From Silene conica (taxonomy: Eukaryota > Streptophyta > Magnoliopsida > Caryophyllales > Caryophyllaceae), in contig CM055312.2 in NCBI GenBank assembly GCA_029255685.2, forward strand, positions 78,746,369 through 78,810,368: a stretch of DNA of 64,000 nucleotides. The letters run 5' to 3'. Positions 1-11,322 of the stretch are shown here, in pieces. Within the stretch, counting starts at the first letter, position 1. Each line of letters starts with the position of its first letter. The notes beneath the pieces are model-generated. The model searched no databases. It had not been told where the DNA came from and saw only the letters and a program-made list of their open reading frames with translations. The translations under genes were made by a program, and so were the position numbers.

Positions 1-2040
1 ATCATAGGATCCGTCTTAAGAACCTTGAGTCCTTAAGACGAATACAAACTTGATGAAGTTAAGTTCATATCTTAAAAACCCGTTCAACAATCCTAACCCG
101 TTTCATTTAACACGGAAAGGACAACCCTCAAGTCCCTTAAAATCAAACCTCCATAAACATCATCTTCTTTTGCCCTTTCCTTCATCATCCGTCTACCAAT
201 TGAAGGTAATAATAACATTTTCGGAATCCTCATTTAATTTCCAAGCCATCTATCACTTTCGTTTTGCATTTCATCGACTTCGAAAATTAGGCTGTTTTGC
301 CTAATTCCGTTTTTCAGTCCTTAAACCCGTTTTCTTTGTTGTAGGAGAAGACTTAGAGGATCCTAAGAAAGTTGGTGACAAGATTCAAGAAGAGATTGGA
401 GCTTAAACGCTATAAAGGTGACTATTATGAGTAACTCGGCCTTTTTGTCTAAATTAGCACTATATGTGATTTTAATGTGTTTTGATGAAAGTTAGTATGA
501 TTATTGAGTTCTTAATGTTCTTATTATGTTATACGAACTGATTTTTATGAAGATTTAATGATGAATTTGATGAGGAAGTCGATTAAGGTGTATACATGTT
601 AAGACCGGTTAAATTAGGGATTTTGTTGTTAATCCATGAAATGAATGTTTGTGTACATGTTCTTGTGTTTATTTGATGTCTTAAATTAAGTTGACATAAT
701 GTTTATAGTATGTTAATTGTTAAGTGAATTGAAGTTGTTATACGTTGACATTGTTGCAAAATTGATGCCACTGCACTTTATCATGTTGCTTGTTGCACTG
801 CTGCTTAATCCAGCCGCTGCTATTGTTCTTCGTTGTTGTGTATTGTATGCTACGGAATTGTTATTTCAGCTACTCGATAGTACTTGCTGCTCGTTGTGCA
901 CTGCACTCCCTACTGAACAGCTACTTACTACTCCTATACTTCTGTTTCTGATGCGTGTTGGTGCTATCACTACTCAACTGCGTTACTTTCCTGTACATTT
1001 GCCCATGTTTTCCTGTCTGCATTTCAGTATCTGCATTCCGTTTGTGAGTCTGTTCTGCTCATTGTCCCTGCACGATGCTGCACACTTCTGTTTCGCAACA
1101 TTGCTGCCCCCTCCCTTATTCTGCACTGAACAGACCCCCCCTCCCAAGTCTGTTCTGCTATTTGTCCCTGCATTACCGTCGCGTCTGCATTCCGTTCCCA
1201 CTGTATGTTTGCGCGTCCATTCCCTGCCCCGTGTGTCTGCTGGTTGCTGCGGTACTGTTTGCGACGTACTGTCACTGCTGCACCCGAGCCCACTGCTACG
1301 GCACTGCACTTCTTCCCCTTCCCGCACTTCTAATTCCGTTCTGCACTACAGTTGCATTCCTGTGCCTGCGCTTAAGTTCCTGCACCTGTTGTCTTCTCTG
1401 TGTCCTGTTCCTGAACTACTACATTACTAAAATTATTAAACTATATTGCTACTGTATCCCACGCTATTGGTTACTACATTTTACTACTACTATTTATTAT
1501 AATATAAGTAAACTAAACTACTATTGTCTATTAACCTACTACTTCGTATTACTTATTACTGTACGTACTAGTTTAGTTATTTTATTAATATATTAATTAT
1601 TTTATTATTATTTTACGTACGTGCTTGCTAGCCTGCTTGAATTAATTAATTTACGTACGTTCTTGCTAGCTTGTTTACGTTTAAATTTAATACGTTAGAA
1701 ATCGTTACCAATTTCTAATGGGTTACGATTTTATTATTTGAAGTTTGTCGAAATAATTTATTTAGTTAGTCGAGTTTCCCGTTAAAAATATACTTAAAAT
1801 AATGCTTAGTAAAATATATTTTTGCTAGGTAAGATTTAGTAAGTAATTAGTGACTCGTCTAAAAATTGTTAGTTCTTAAGCGTCCGTTAATATTTATCAT
1901 CGGACTAAGAGATTTTAAAAGATAGTAGTTGTTTAGAAATAACTTAATCGGATTTGGCCTTTCTCTTATGTTTATATGTGTTTGAGGTCCCCGGAGGAGG
2001 GGCGACACTATATTGGGTTCGGGAATGGAGTGAGGATAGA

Positions 2041-2083
2041 GACCCCCCGGCCGGGCAACCGGAAGGGAGACCGGCTCTCCCTC
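2041..2083 (+). repeat. GC-rich hairpin motif, copy 1, left LTR (also 8705-8747)
   Basis: GACCCCCCGGCCGGGCAACC followed by a GGGAGA/TCTCCC stem. The first part can fold as CCGG-GCAA-CCGG, a GNRA-type tetraloop. It sits upstream of the ten-hairpin array and has a diverged sister downstream of it at 2895. Confidence 0.6.
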
Positions 2084-2177
2084 AACTTAGTTCCCGGGAT
2101 CAATTAAGTGTTGATTAGAGGATAAGAAAAGTAGAATTATAGATTAGTTCATAGACTTTGTTTGATATTGTATTGAT

Positions 2178-2750
2178 GCGTATTAAGTTATGCCTTAAGC
2201 TGGCCTCTGAACTTAATACGCGAGTTGTTTGTCATATATGGGGATATGCCTTAAGCTGGCCTCTGAGCCCTATATGTGTATGTTTGTCGTGTCTGGAACA
2301 TGCCTTAAGTTGGCCTCTGAGTTCAGACATGTGTGATAGTGATCGCGTTGGAACATGCCTTAAGTTGGCCTCTGAGTCTGACGAGTAGAGCAGCTGCACA
2401 ACGGGGTAGCTAAGGTATTGGCACCTTGCCCGGAGTGCGGTTGTTTGGTGCTAGGACATGCCTTAAGTTGGCCTCTGAGTCTAGTACCTTGTGATGTGGT
2501 GAAGGGACATGCCTTAAGTTGGCCTCTGAGTCCTTTGCTTTTGGATGCTAGTCTATGCCTTAAGTTGGCCGCTGAGTCTAGTATCTTGCTAATTGGCGGG
2601 TCCATGCCTTAAGTTGGCCTCTGAGTTCTTGCTTGCTGATTGTTTTGGTGTTTAGGTTATGTCTTAAGTTGACCGCTGAACCTTTACACTTGCTGAATGA
2701 TTATGGTTTAGGTTATGTCTTAAGTTGACCGCTGAACCTTTACACTTGCT
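2178..2750 (+). repeat. Array of ten hairpins with conserved loop, left LTR
   Basis: A core of about 21 bases (ATGCCTTAAGTTGGCCTCTGA) occurs ten times, starting at 2190, 2246, 2300, 2355, 2458, 2509, 2555, 2604, 2659 and 2715. The flanks of each core differ from unit to unit but are mostly complementary to each other. Unit 1 has perfect 12-base arms (GCGTATTAAGTT and AACTTAATACGC), unit 5 GGTGCTAG/CTAGTACC, unit 9 GTGTTTAGGTT/AACCTTTACAC. Inside the core a three-base stem GCC/GGC (units 1-8) becomes GTC/GAC (units 9-10), a paired change. Units 4 and 8 need wobble pairs or bulges. Spacing is 46-103 bases. A role in RNA structure, packaging or dimerisation is inference. Confidence 0.85.
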
Positions 2751-2894
2751 GAATTTATCTGCTTGCCTTGAGTTGGTACGTGTCGGATAGATGTTGATAA
2801 TGATGAGTTAATGATTGTTCATTTGAGTTGTGGTTTGATCATCCAAGGCATTGGGTGACTCTTAAGTCAGTTTCGTAAATGGTTTGGACTGAAA

Positions 2895-2938
2895 GACCCC
2901 CCGACCGGGCAACCGGTAGGGAAATCGGCTCTCCTTCC
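2895..2938 (+). repeat. GC-rich hairpin motif, copy 2, left LTR (also 9559-9602)
   Basis: GACCCCCCGACCGGGCAACC and on. It folds as ACCGG-GCAA-CCGGT, one pair longer than copy 1, with the same GCAA loop. The second stem seen in copy 1 is weaker here. The pair brackets the ten-hairpin array in each LTR. Confidence 0.6.
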
Positions 2939-3461
2939 AAATAGTTTTCGAAGTTGGTTGAGAGCCGTGTATTAGTAATTGCATGATAATATGAGATTCA
3001 GTTGATGAGATGTTTATACTTCGCATGTTTTTATATGTTGGAGTATTCTGTATGCTTTGCTTGTTACGTGTCGTTACAAGAGGTGGCTAGGAGAACTCTA
3101 GTCACTCCCCACTGATTGTGGCGTACATGTTTTCATGTATGTAGGTACATGCAGGTTGGACGGGGTTCACTTGAGAGCTAGCGAGTGATGATCCTTCATC
3201 ATATGATTTACCCGTTTGCCGTTTAGCTAGACTCTTAGTTTGATACAGTTGTTTATCGTTTTGTGCCTGTAGGGATGTTCCATCCCAGGCTTTGTATTTA
3301 TGTTTTGGCTATCAGTACTTAGAACTGTTACCTATCTAGTTCAGTTTCCGTTTCAGTTTAAGACTTCTCGCATGTTGTTTAGTTTGCTAAAAAGTTTAAA
3401 TTCCGCTGCATTTTTAGTACTTTTGTATGTTTACATTTCCGCTTTCGCGAGGGGTTTTACA

Positions 3462-6400
3462 GTTGGTATCAGAGCATTATTGCTCCCGACGCACTCATGT
3501 GACCCCCAACCTTAACTTGACCATATAATCAAATAATGAATGAGAGATGGGGTAGATTTAAGGACTTATATCGTAGTCTGTTTTGCGATTGCCTTTATTA
3601 GGTCTGACGTGTTTTTTGATTGTCATTGATTTTACTTTATTGTCTTTCAACCGACGAACCATGGGCTTATCGATTTGGCGATCAAGAAAGGAGTTTCTAC
3701 CGAAGATAGAAGACTCGTTCTACCGTTGGAGAGCGCTTCTGAGCGTTGAAGTTACTCCTATTTCTTTGTGCACCACCTCCTTTGATAACTCTGGATGCAC
3801 ATCCTTCTCTTAGAATACTTGTCTATTCTACCTGAACAGATCTTCATATCTTTCCAGCTTAACCTTGTTGCTTGCTTCCTTAAGGTGCCCTGTAGGTAAC
3901 CTTCCCTTTTTTTTTGGATTTGGAGGAACTAGTTTTAGGATAACCGTGGGCGGTGTTCCGAAGAACGTTGTTATTTGAGGAATAATTTAAGAGGTATCGA
4001 GAGACATGTTTTGATAATCCGAGTGTCTAGTTGTCTATCCAATTGGGAGAGTGAAAGTGAGTAATCGGGTATTTGCTTGAAGTTTGAGTTGTATACTTAG
4101 TGTTTGGTGGAACTTAACCTTGAGAACCATGCTTAGATTGAGAAATTTGTGGATTGAAGAGTACTGTTTAAGGAGTTAGATAAAATACTTGAGGATATAG
4201 AGCAACCTGAGAGAATAAGCTTGAGAAGCTAATGTTGATGAGTGGATGAATGATGTGAGTTAGTATCACTTAACTTAGGTGAGTGATTGAGCTGAGAAAA
4301 GCCCGTTGTTAAGGAATACGAATCATGGGCTATAATAGTTTTATACTCGAAAAATTTAAGATCGGAACTTAGAGGAAAGGACTCGTTATCTGACCTTAGG
4401 CTATTTCATGGATCTTAGCGTTCTTTTATTGAAGAACTTAAAGGAAGCTTGAGGATGCACCGCTCGTCTGTGGATGGGATAAAATAGTTCATCGAGAGAT
4501 GAAAGTTCGGAAAAAACTTGATGGTTGTCGGGCGGACAGTAAGGTAAGTAAAGTGGATATAAATACATGGGTGATGGCCTGAGAGTGTTATTGAATTGTC
4601 AAGTGAAGAACTAACAGGGATGAGACATCTCAAACTTTTGGGAGTAGGTAGTTGTAATGATGATATGGTATAAGGTTTGGAAGATTTAGGTGTATAAATC
4701 GTTCGAGGAATTGTTCGTGAGAACTGACAATTGGGTGACTTGATGTGGAAAGTGAGAAGTGAGGACCCCGTGAGAATAGTGAGAGACCCGCACCTTGGGA
4801 GACGTCCGCAATCGTTCCTTTCATATCGCTTCTCTCCTTTCCTCTCATGTGCTTCGCCTTCTGATCATGGCTTCAATTTTATTGGAGTCCATAGCCTAAA
4901 GTTCCTTACCTTGTCATATTGTTGTTTCCCGAGCTGTCTTCCGTGTGTCTCCCTCGAGACCTACGTTGTGTGTATCCCTGAAATTCGTATCCCAACTCCT
5001 CTTCTGTGAGCCTTGACCTTCTCTTGAAAGTCATCTTCATGACCCCTTGATTTCACCTAGCAGCTTGCTTATCCTGAGACACCTTGTGCGGTAACTCACC
5101 TTAGCCAGACTTGAGAATTTCTTGAGGTTAGCTGTGGACCGTGATTTGGAGAGTATCGTTGCTTGAGGAAAACCCAGGAAACTATATGAGATACGTTTGG
5201 GATCCTAGTGTTTATGTTATCAATTTGAAGAGTGAGTGATCGATGGGATAATTGTGTTAGGTAGAGTGTTATACTTGCCTTCCAACAGAACTCAGGGTGA
5301 GGACCTTGATAAATAATGAGTAATGGTGAATTTTTAAATATCCATTTGAGAATCTAGAAGCACTTAAAGTAGTAAGTAATTTCGAGGAATATGCTTAAGA
5401 TATTGATGTTGTCTGATAAGTGAGTAAGGTAAGTTAATGCTGTGAACTTGAGGAACGAGAGCTGTTAGTAACGGCCTGACTACTTGGGAAGAGTTATGGC
5501 GATAGAATTCAGATTTATGAATTTAGAAGTGCGTGAACCTTGGTTCGAGGCATGTATTTTAGGCTTCCACCCGGAGTGAGAGATCCTTAACCTTAATGGA
5601 ACCGATTTTAATGTGAACGGAGTGAGAATTTTGGAAACCTTCTTGTGAGGAATGCCTTGTTTTGTGGATGAGATAGAGTTTAGAGGGACCGTGAGACCAT
5701 CTTGAGTATTGAGGTAACTGGAAATGTCTCATTGGGATATGCTAGGGATCGTAGAAGGGATGTTTCGATTTGGATTGAATGAATAGCTTACCCATGTTTG
5801 GCAAAGGTTACCGTCTTCTTTAACCTTCGACTTGGTTGTTTTGTTCCTTCGACCCTCCTTTTTATGTTCTGACCGCCGCGAGGCTTGAAACTTCTACTCT
5901 TCGAGTTGAAATCAATCTCTACGACTGTTTCCTCATTCTCGATCATCCGCTTTTGAAATTTGTTCCCATTTTGGTTAACCTTAACTTGCTGTTTTTGGAA
6001 AAAGCTTATTTATTTCGAGAAATTTAAACCGCATCCTTTCCGCCAGAAGTGACTTTGGGTATTGTTACCCCTAACTTTTTCAAGAATTTGAAAAAAAAAA
6101 TAAAGGTTAATTGGGAAAGAAACTTGATTTTGAAGAACAGAACGTTTTACAATTTTGACCGACTTCAGGGTTGATTGCCACTAGAACGTGTTATTGGAGA
6201 CGTCTGATAACCCGTGCTGTGTTTATCAACACCGAATCGACCTAAATTTTGAATTTGTACTGATTTAATTTTAGGACTTGTCTCAGATTTGGAATGTCGG
6301 ACTCTTGAATACGTAACGAGAATCCCATTACCCATTGACGAGGACTTGTGCCTTTAAATCTCTTGTCTCCTGAAAACTTTTTGAAAGATAAAGTTTTGGG

Positions 6401-6500
6401 TTATCATAACCCGCTTGGTATATTTTGAACGTTGGAGTTGTTTTCGTATCTACTTCTACCTTCGAGTTTCGAGGACGAAACTTTTTGAAGATTGGGTGAT
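3462..6500 (+). other. Non-coding interior of the LARD element
   Basis: Lies between primer site and right LTR. All frames are broken by stops; the longest open stretches are under 100 codons and match no retroelement domain I know. It ends in a TTCGAGGACGAAAC-like motif (6467-6481) and a weak purine-rich tract before the right LTR. I see nothing coding in it. Confidence 0.75.
3464..3475 (+). other. Primer-binding site (initiator Met-tRNA)
   Basis: TGGTATCAGAGC, two bases after the LTR end, is complementary to the 3' end of plant initiator Met-tRNA. It fixes the direction of the element (+) and the LTR boundary. Confidence 0.9.
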
Positions 6501-9500
6501 TGTAACAGCCCGCTTTTTCGTAATTTATATTTTAACGGTTTTAATTATTTTTACGGGATGAAATAATATTTTTAATATTTAATGTTAATTTATTTTTAAA
6601 GTAAATCATAGGATCCGTCTTAAGAACCTTGAGTCCTTAAGACGAATACAAACTTGATGAAGTTAAGTTCATATCTTAAAAACCCGTTCAACTATCCTAA
6701 CCCGTTTCATTTAACACGGAAAGGACAACCCTCAAGTCCCTTAAAATCAAATATGTCGACATATTTTCACCCCTTCAAACAATATCACTGTAAAACAATT
6801 TCCTCCTAAAACCTCCATAAACATCATCTTCTTTTGCCCTTTCCTTCATCATCCGTCTACCAATTGAAGGTAATAATAACATTTTCGGAATCCTCATTTA
6901 ATTTCCAAGCCATCTATCACTTTCGTTTTGCATTTCATCGACTTCGAAAATTGGGCTGTTTTGCCTAATTCCGTTTTTCAGTCCTTAAACCCGTTTTCTT
7001 TGTTGTAGGAGAAGACTTAGAGGATCCTAAGAAAGTTGGTGACAAGATTCAAGAAGAGATTGGAGCTTAAACGCTATAAAGGTGACTATTATGAGTAACT
7101 CGGCCTTTTTGTCTAAATTAGCACTATATGTGATTTTAATGTGTTTTGATGAAAGTTAGTATGATTATTGAGTTCTTAATGTTCTTATTATGTTATACGA
7201 ACTGATTTTTATGAAGATTTAATGATGAATTTGATGAGGAAGTCGATTAAGGTGTATACATGTTAAGACCGGTTAAATTAGGGATTTTGTTGTTAATCCA
7301 TGAAATGAATGTTTGTGTACATGTTCTTGTGTTTATTTGATGTCTTAAATTAAGTTGACATAATGTTTATAGTATGTTAATTGTTAAGTGAATTGAAGTT
7401 GTTATACGTTGACATTGTTGCAAAATTGATGCCACTGCACTTTATCATGTTGCTTGTTGCACTGCTGCTTAATCCAGCCGCTGCTATTGTTCTTCGTTGT
7501 TGTGTATTGTATGCTACGGAATTGTTATTTCAGCTACTCGATAGTACTTGCTGCTCGTTGTGCACTGCACTCCCTACTGAACAGCTACTTACTACTCCTA
7601 TACTTCTGTTTCTGATGCGTGTTGGTGCTATCACTACTCAACTGCGTTACTTTCCTGTACATTTGCCCATGTTTTCCTGTCTGCATTTCAGTATCTGCAT
7701 TCCGTTTGTGAGTCTGTTCTGCTCATTGTCCCTGCACGATGCTGCACACTTCTGTTTCGCAACATTGCTGCCCCCTCCCTTATTCTGCACTGAACAGACC
7801 CCCCCTCCCAAGTCTGTTCTGCTATTTGTCCCTGCATTACCGTCGCGTCTGCATTCCGTTCCCACTGTATGTTTGCGCGTCCATTCCCTGCCCCGTGTGT
7901 CTGCTGGTTGCTGCGGTACTGTTTGCGACGTACTGTCACTGCTGCACCCGAGCCCACTGCTACGGCACTGCACTTCTTCCCCTTCCCGCACTTCTAATTC
8001 CGTTCTGCACTACAGTTGCATTCCTGTGCCTGCGCTTAAGTTCCTGCACCTGTTGTCTTCTCTGTGTCCTGTTCCTGAACTACTACATTACTAAAATTAT
8101 TAAACTATATTGCTACTGTATCCCACGCTATTGGTTACTACATTTTACTACTACTATTTATTATAATATAAGTAAACTAAACTACTATTGTCTATTAACC
8201 TACTACTTCGTATTACTTATTACTGTACGTACTAGTTTAGTTATTTTATTAATATATTAATTATTTTATTATTATTTTACGTACGTGCTTGCTAGCCTGC
8301 TTGAATTAATTAATTTACGTACGTTCTTGCTAGCTTGTTTACGTTTAAATTTAATACGTTAGAAATCGTTATCAATTTCTAATGGGTTACGATTTTATTA
8401 TTTGAAGTTTGTCGAAATAATTTATTTAGTTAGTCGAGTTTCCCGTTAAAAATATACTTAAAATAATGCTTAGTAAAATATATTTTTGCTAGGTAAGATT
8501 TAGTAAGTAATTAGTGACTCGTCTAAAAATTGTTAGTTCTTAAGCGTCCGTTAATATTTATCATCGGACTAAGAGATTTTAAAAGATAGTAGTTGTTTAG
8601 AAATAACTTAATCGGATTTGGCCTTTCTCTTATGTTTATATGTGTTTGAGGTCCCCGGAGGAGGGGCGACACTATATTGGGTTCGGGAATGGAGTGAGGA
8701 TAGAGACCCCCCGGCCGGGCAACCGGAAGGGAGACCGGCTCTCCCTCAACTTAGTTCCCGGGATCAATTAAGTGTTGATTAGAGGATAAGAAAAGTAGAA
8801 TTATAGATTAGTTCATAGACTTTGTTTGATATTGTATTGATGCGTATTAAGTTATGCCTTAAGCTGGCCTCTGAACTTAATACGCGAGTTGTTTGTCATA
8901 TATGGGGATATGCCTTAAGCTGGCCTCTGAGCCCTATATGTGTATGTTTGTCGTGTCTGGAACATGCCTTAAGTTGGCCTCTGAGTTCAGACATGTGTGA
9001 TAGTGATCGCGTTGGAACATGCCTTAAGTTGGCCTCTGAGTCTGACGAGTAGAGCAGCTGCACAACGGGGTAGCTAAGGTATTGGCACCTTGCCCGGAGT
9101 GCGGTTGTTTGGTGCTAGGACATGCCTTAAGTTGGCCTCTGAGTCTAGTACCTTGTGATGTGGTGAAGGGACATGCCTTAAGTTGGCCTCTGAGTCCTTT
9201 GCTTTTGGATGCTAGTCTATGCCTTAAGTTGGCCGCTGAGTCTAGTATCTTGCTAATTGGCGGGTCCATGCCTTAAGTTGGCCTCTGAGTTCTTGCTTGC
9301 TGATTGTTTTGGTGTTTAGGTTATGTCTTAAGTTGACCGCTGAACCTTTACACTTGCTGAATGATTATGGTTTAGGTTATGTCTTAAGTTGACCGCTGAA
9401 CCTTTACACTTGCTGAATTTATCTGCTTGCCTTGAGTTGGTACGTGTCGGATAGATGTTGATAATGATGAGTTAATGATTGTTCATTTGAGTTGTGGTTT

Positions 9501-10125
9501 GATCATCCAAGGCATTGGGTGACTCTTAAGTCAGTTTCGTAAATGGTTTGGACTGAAAGACCCCCCGACCGGGCAACCGGTAGGGAAATCGGCTCTCCTT
9601 CCAAATAGTTTTCGAAGTTGGTTGAGAGCCGTGTATTAGTAATTGCATGATAATATGAGATTCAGTTGATGAGATGTTTATACTTCGCATGTTTTTATAT
9701 GTTGGAGTATTCTGTATGCTTTGCTTGTTACGTGTCGTTACAAGAGGTGGCTAGGAGAACTCTAGTCACTCCCCACTGATTGTGGCGTACATGTTTTCAT
9801 GTATGTAGGTACATGCAGGTTGGACGGGGTTCACTTGAGAGCTAGCGAGTGATGATCCTTCATCATATGATTTACCCGTTTGCCGTTTAGCTAGACTCTT
9901 AGTTTGATACAGTTGTTTATCGTTTTGTGCCTGTAGGGATGTTCCATCCCAGGCTTTGTATTTATGTTTTGGCTATCAGTACTTAGAACTGTTACCTATC
10001 TAGTTCAGTTTCCGTTTCAGTTTAAGACTTCTCGCATGTTGTTTAGTTTGCTAAAAAGTTTAAATTCCGCTGCATTTTTAGTACTTTTGTATGTTTACAT
10101 TTCCGCTTTCGCGAGGGGTTTTACA
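6501..10125 (+). repeat. 3' LTR (complete, 3625 bp) of the LARD element
   Basis: Starts TGTAACAGCCCGC and ends GGGGTTTTACA, with TG/CA ends. It contains the same landmarks as the left LTR: pyrimidine-rich stretch, GC-rich hairpin (8705), ten-hairpin array (8842-9414), second GC-rich hairpin (9559). The LTR is followed by AGGAG and then a MITE-like sequence, so the element inserted into or beside that repeat. Confidence 0.9.
8842..9414 (+). repeat. Array of ten hairpins with conserved loop, right LTR
   Basis: Same array as at 2178-2750, shifted by 6664 bases, with no difference that I see. It is identical because the LTRs are copied from one template, so this copy is not independent evidence for selection. 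Confidence 0.85.
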
Positions 10126-10133
10126 AGGAGGAT

Positions 10134-10454
10134 GAGAGCATACACATTGAAGAGGAGGTTATCTTCCTCTTTTATATTTTTTTTAATTTTTTCATTGGAC
10201 TACTATTTTTCTTATTTTTTGTCACAATTTCTCATCCTCTTCCACTTTTTTTCTCCACATCAAAGAGGATGTGCACTTCCTCTCATTTCCACCTTTTAAG
10301 TAGGACCCTTTACTATATTTCACTTTTATATAATATTATATGGCACAAGGGCCTAGACAATAACATCCTCTATAAAATGGAGGATGTCTTCCTCTTCAAA
10401 GAGGATGTTAAGAGGATGTATCCACGTTGAAGAGGACATCCTCTTAACACTCTC
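10134..10454. mobile_element. MITE-like element next to the LARD insertion
   Basis: Starts GAGAGCATACACATTGAAG and ends near CATCCTCTTAACACTCTC, with several AGAGGA/TCCTCT inverted pairs. It shares order and internal blocks (ACAAGGGCCTA, TTGAAGAGGACATCC) with 34466-34830, so the two belong to one family. Termini are imperfect and no target duplication was confirmed. It resembles Harbinger-type sequences starting AGAGCAT, but the class is uncertain. Confidence 0.5.
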
Positions 10455-11036
10455 TTTCATCTAAGAGTATGGTAAATCGTCTTCAATGTTGCTCTCAAGA
10501 TAGTGGAAAATAAGTTGGATGAAAGAGTAAGTCATGTGTCAAAAAAATATAGGGAGAAGAAAAAAATAAGAGGATTCTAACCTCCTCTTCAATGTACATA
10601 TTTGACCATCTAATTGACTATAGTCATTGTCCCACTTGTTTATTTACAATATTTGTCATTGCTTTTTTATTGTTTAATCTATTTTAATTGTTTAATTTGG
10701 CTCACATGCAAATCTATCATTACTTTTTCATTGTTTAATCAATTTTCTTAATAGTTGTATAAAAAGAAATGGGATGAAAACAAAAAAAAATGGAGGAAGT
10801 ATTTCATAGCATTTTTTTATCAATATGTTACCTGGAAATTTCGAACAACAAATAATAAGTAAAGTATCTTATAAGACGGTCTTATATTTTAAGGTGAAAC
10901 CAAATCATATAAGTTACCTTAATAAAAATCATTTTTAAGATAAAAATAGTCCCCAATTTTAGAAATACTATTAAAATATTTATCAGTAATATTAGTAGTG
11001 TAGTCAAAAACAAGAATGAAGATATAATTCTGTATA
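10455..11036. other. Intergenic, no recognisable feature
   Basis: AT-rich sequence with many stops in all frames. I see nothing beyond A-rich runs. Confidence 0.5.
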
Positions 11037-11293
11037 CTCCCTTCATTCTTTTTGTATCACCCAACTTTTGTTTTGACACTATTCACAATCGACTATTCAA
11101 CGTCGGTTTTCTCTTAATCCGTTCACGGAAATATATTCATGTGAGATCTTTTTTGGATTGTCTTGATAAGAGGATTAAGAATATCAAACTTTTATAATTT
11201 TTAGTAGTATGTAGCTAAAGATATAATCAAAACAAAATGGACATCGGCAAACGTGAATAATGAGATGGGGTGATATAAAAAGAATGGAGGGAA
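11037..11293. mobile_element. Stowaway-type MITE
   Basis: Terminal inverted repeats CTCCCTTCATTCTTTTTGTA and its near-complement ending AAAAAGAATGGAGGGA, flanked by TA on each side. These are the features of Stowaway (Tc1/mariner) elements. Confidence 0.75.
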
Positions 11294-11322
11294 TATAATA
11301 TATAAAAAGTTAAGGGATGTAA

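Larger units (their letters stand above)
1..3461 (+). repeat. 5' LTR (partial) of the LARD element
   Basis: Matches 6605-10125 almost base for base and ends immediately before the Met-tRNA primer site. It lacks 60 bases present in the other LTR at about 6748-6807; the junction shares short A-rich microhomology, so a deletion here is the simpler explanation. A pyrimidine-rich, CTGC-rich stretch lies at about 760-1430. A hairpin array lies at 2178-2750, flanked by two related GC-rich hairpins at 2041 and 2895. Confidence 0.9.
1..10125 (+). mobile_element. Large non-autonomous LTR retrotransposon (LARD type), 5' end outside window
   Basis: Two near-identical direct repeats (1-3461 and 6501-10125) flank a 3.04 kb interior. 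The left LTR ends in TTTTACA. Two bases later comes TGGTATCAGAGC, the primer-binding site for initiator Met-tRNA. The right LTR begins TGTAACAGCC and ends TTTTACA, giving TG...CA termini. The first ~104 bases of the left LTR lie outside the window. By eye the LTRs differ by about three substitutions and one 60-base indel, so the insertion is young. I found no protease, reverse transcriptase or integrase in the interior, which with LTRs over 3.5 kb fits the LARD class. Such elements need proteins from an autonomous, probably Ty3/gypsy, partner. The interior's 3' end carries the 'gaggacgaaac' type motif often seen in gypsy elements. The base duplication cannot be checked because the left flank is missing; the right flank is AGGAG. 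Confidence 0.85.

Noticed and set aside
717..1430. 237-codon open frame in the LTR (repeated at 7381), with further frames on both strands
   Set aside because: Composition is low-complexity CTGC/TTCCTG, no domain is recognisable, and several overlapping frames are open at once. Its presence in both LTRs only reflects their common template.
2178..2750. CRISPR-like appearance of repeats with unique spacers
   Set aside because: Plant DNA, uneven spacing, no cas genes, and the 'spacers' are complementary to each other around each core, so they are stems and not spacers.
2190..2750. Hammerhead or other self-cleaving ribozyme in the hairpin array
   Set aside because: The CTGA in the core is not followed by the conserved GA, and no GAAA box is placed to complete a hammerhead core.
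3462..6500. Autonomous gypsy element with gag-pol
   Set aside because: No RT, RNase H, protease or integrase motif could be read in any frame; the space is also too short for a full polyprotein.
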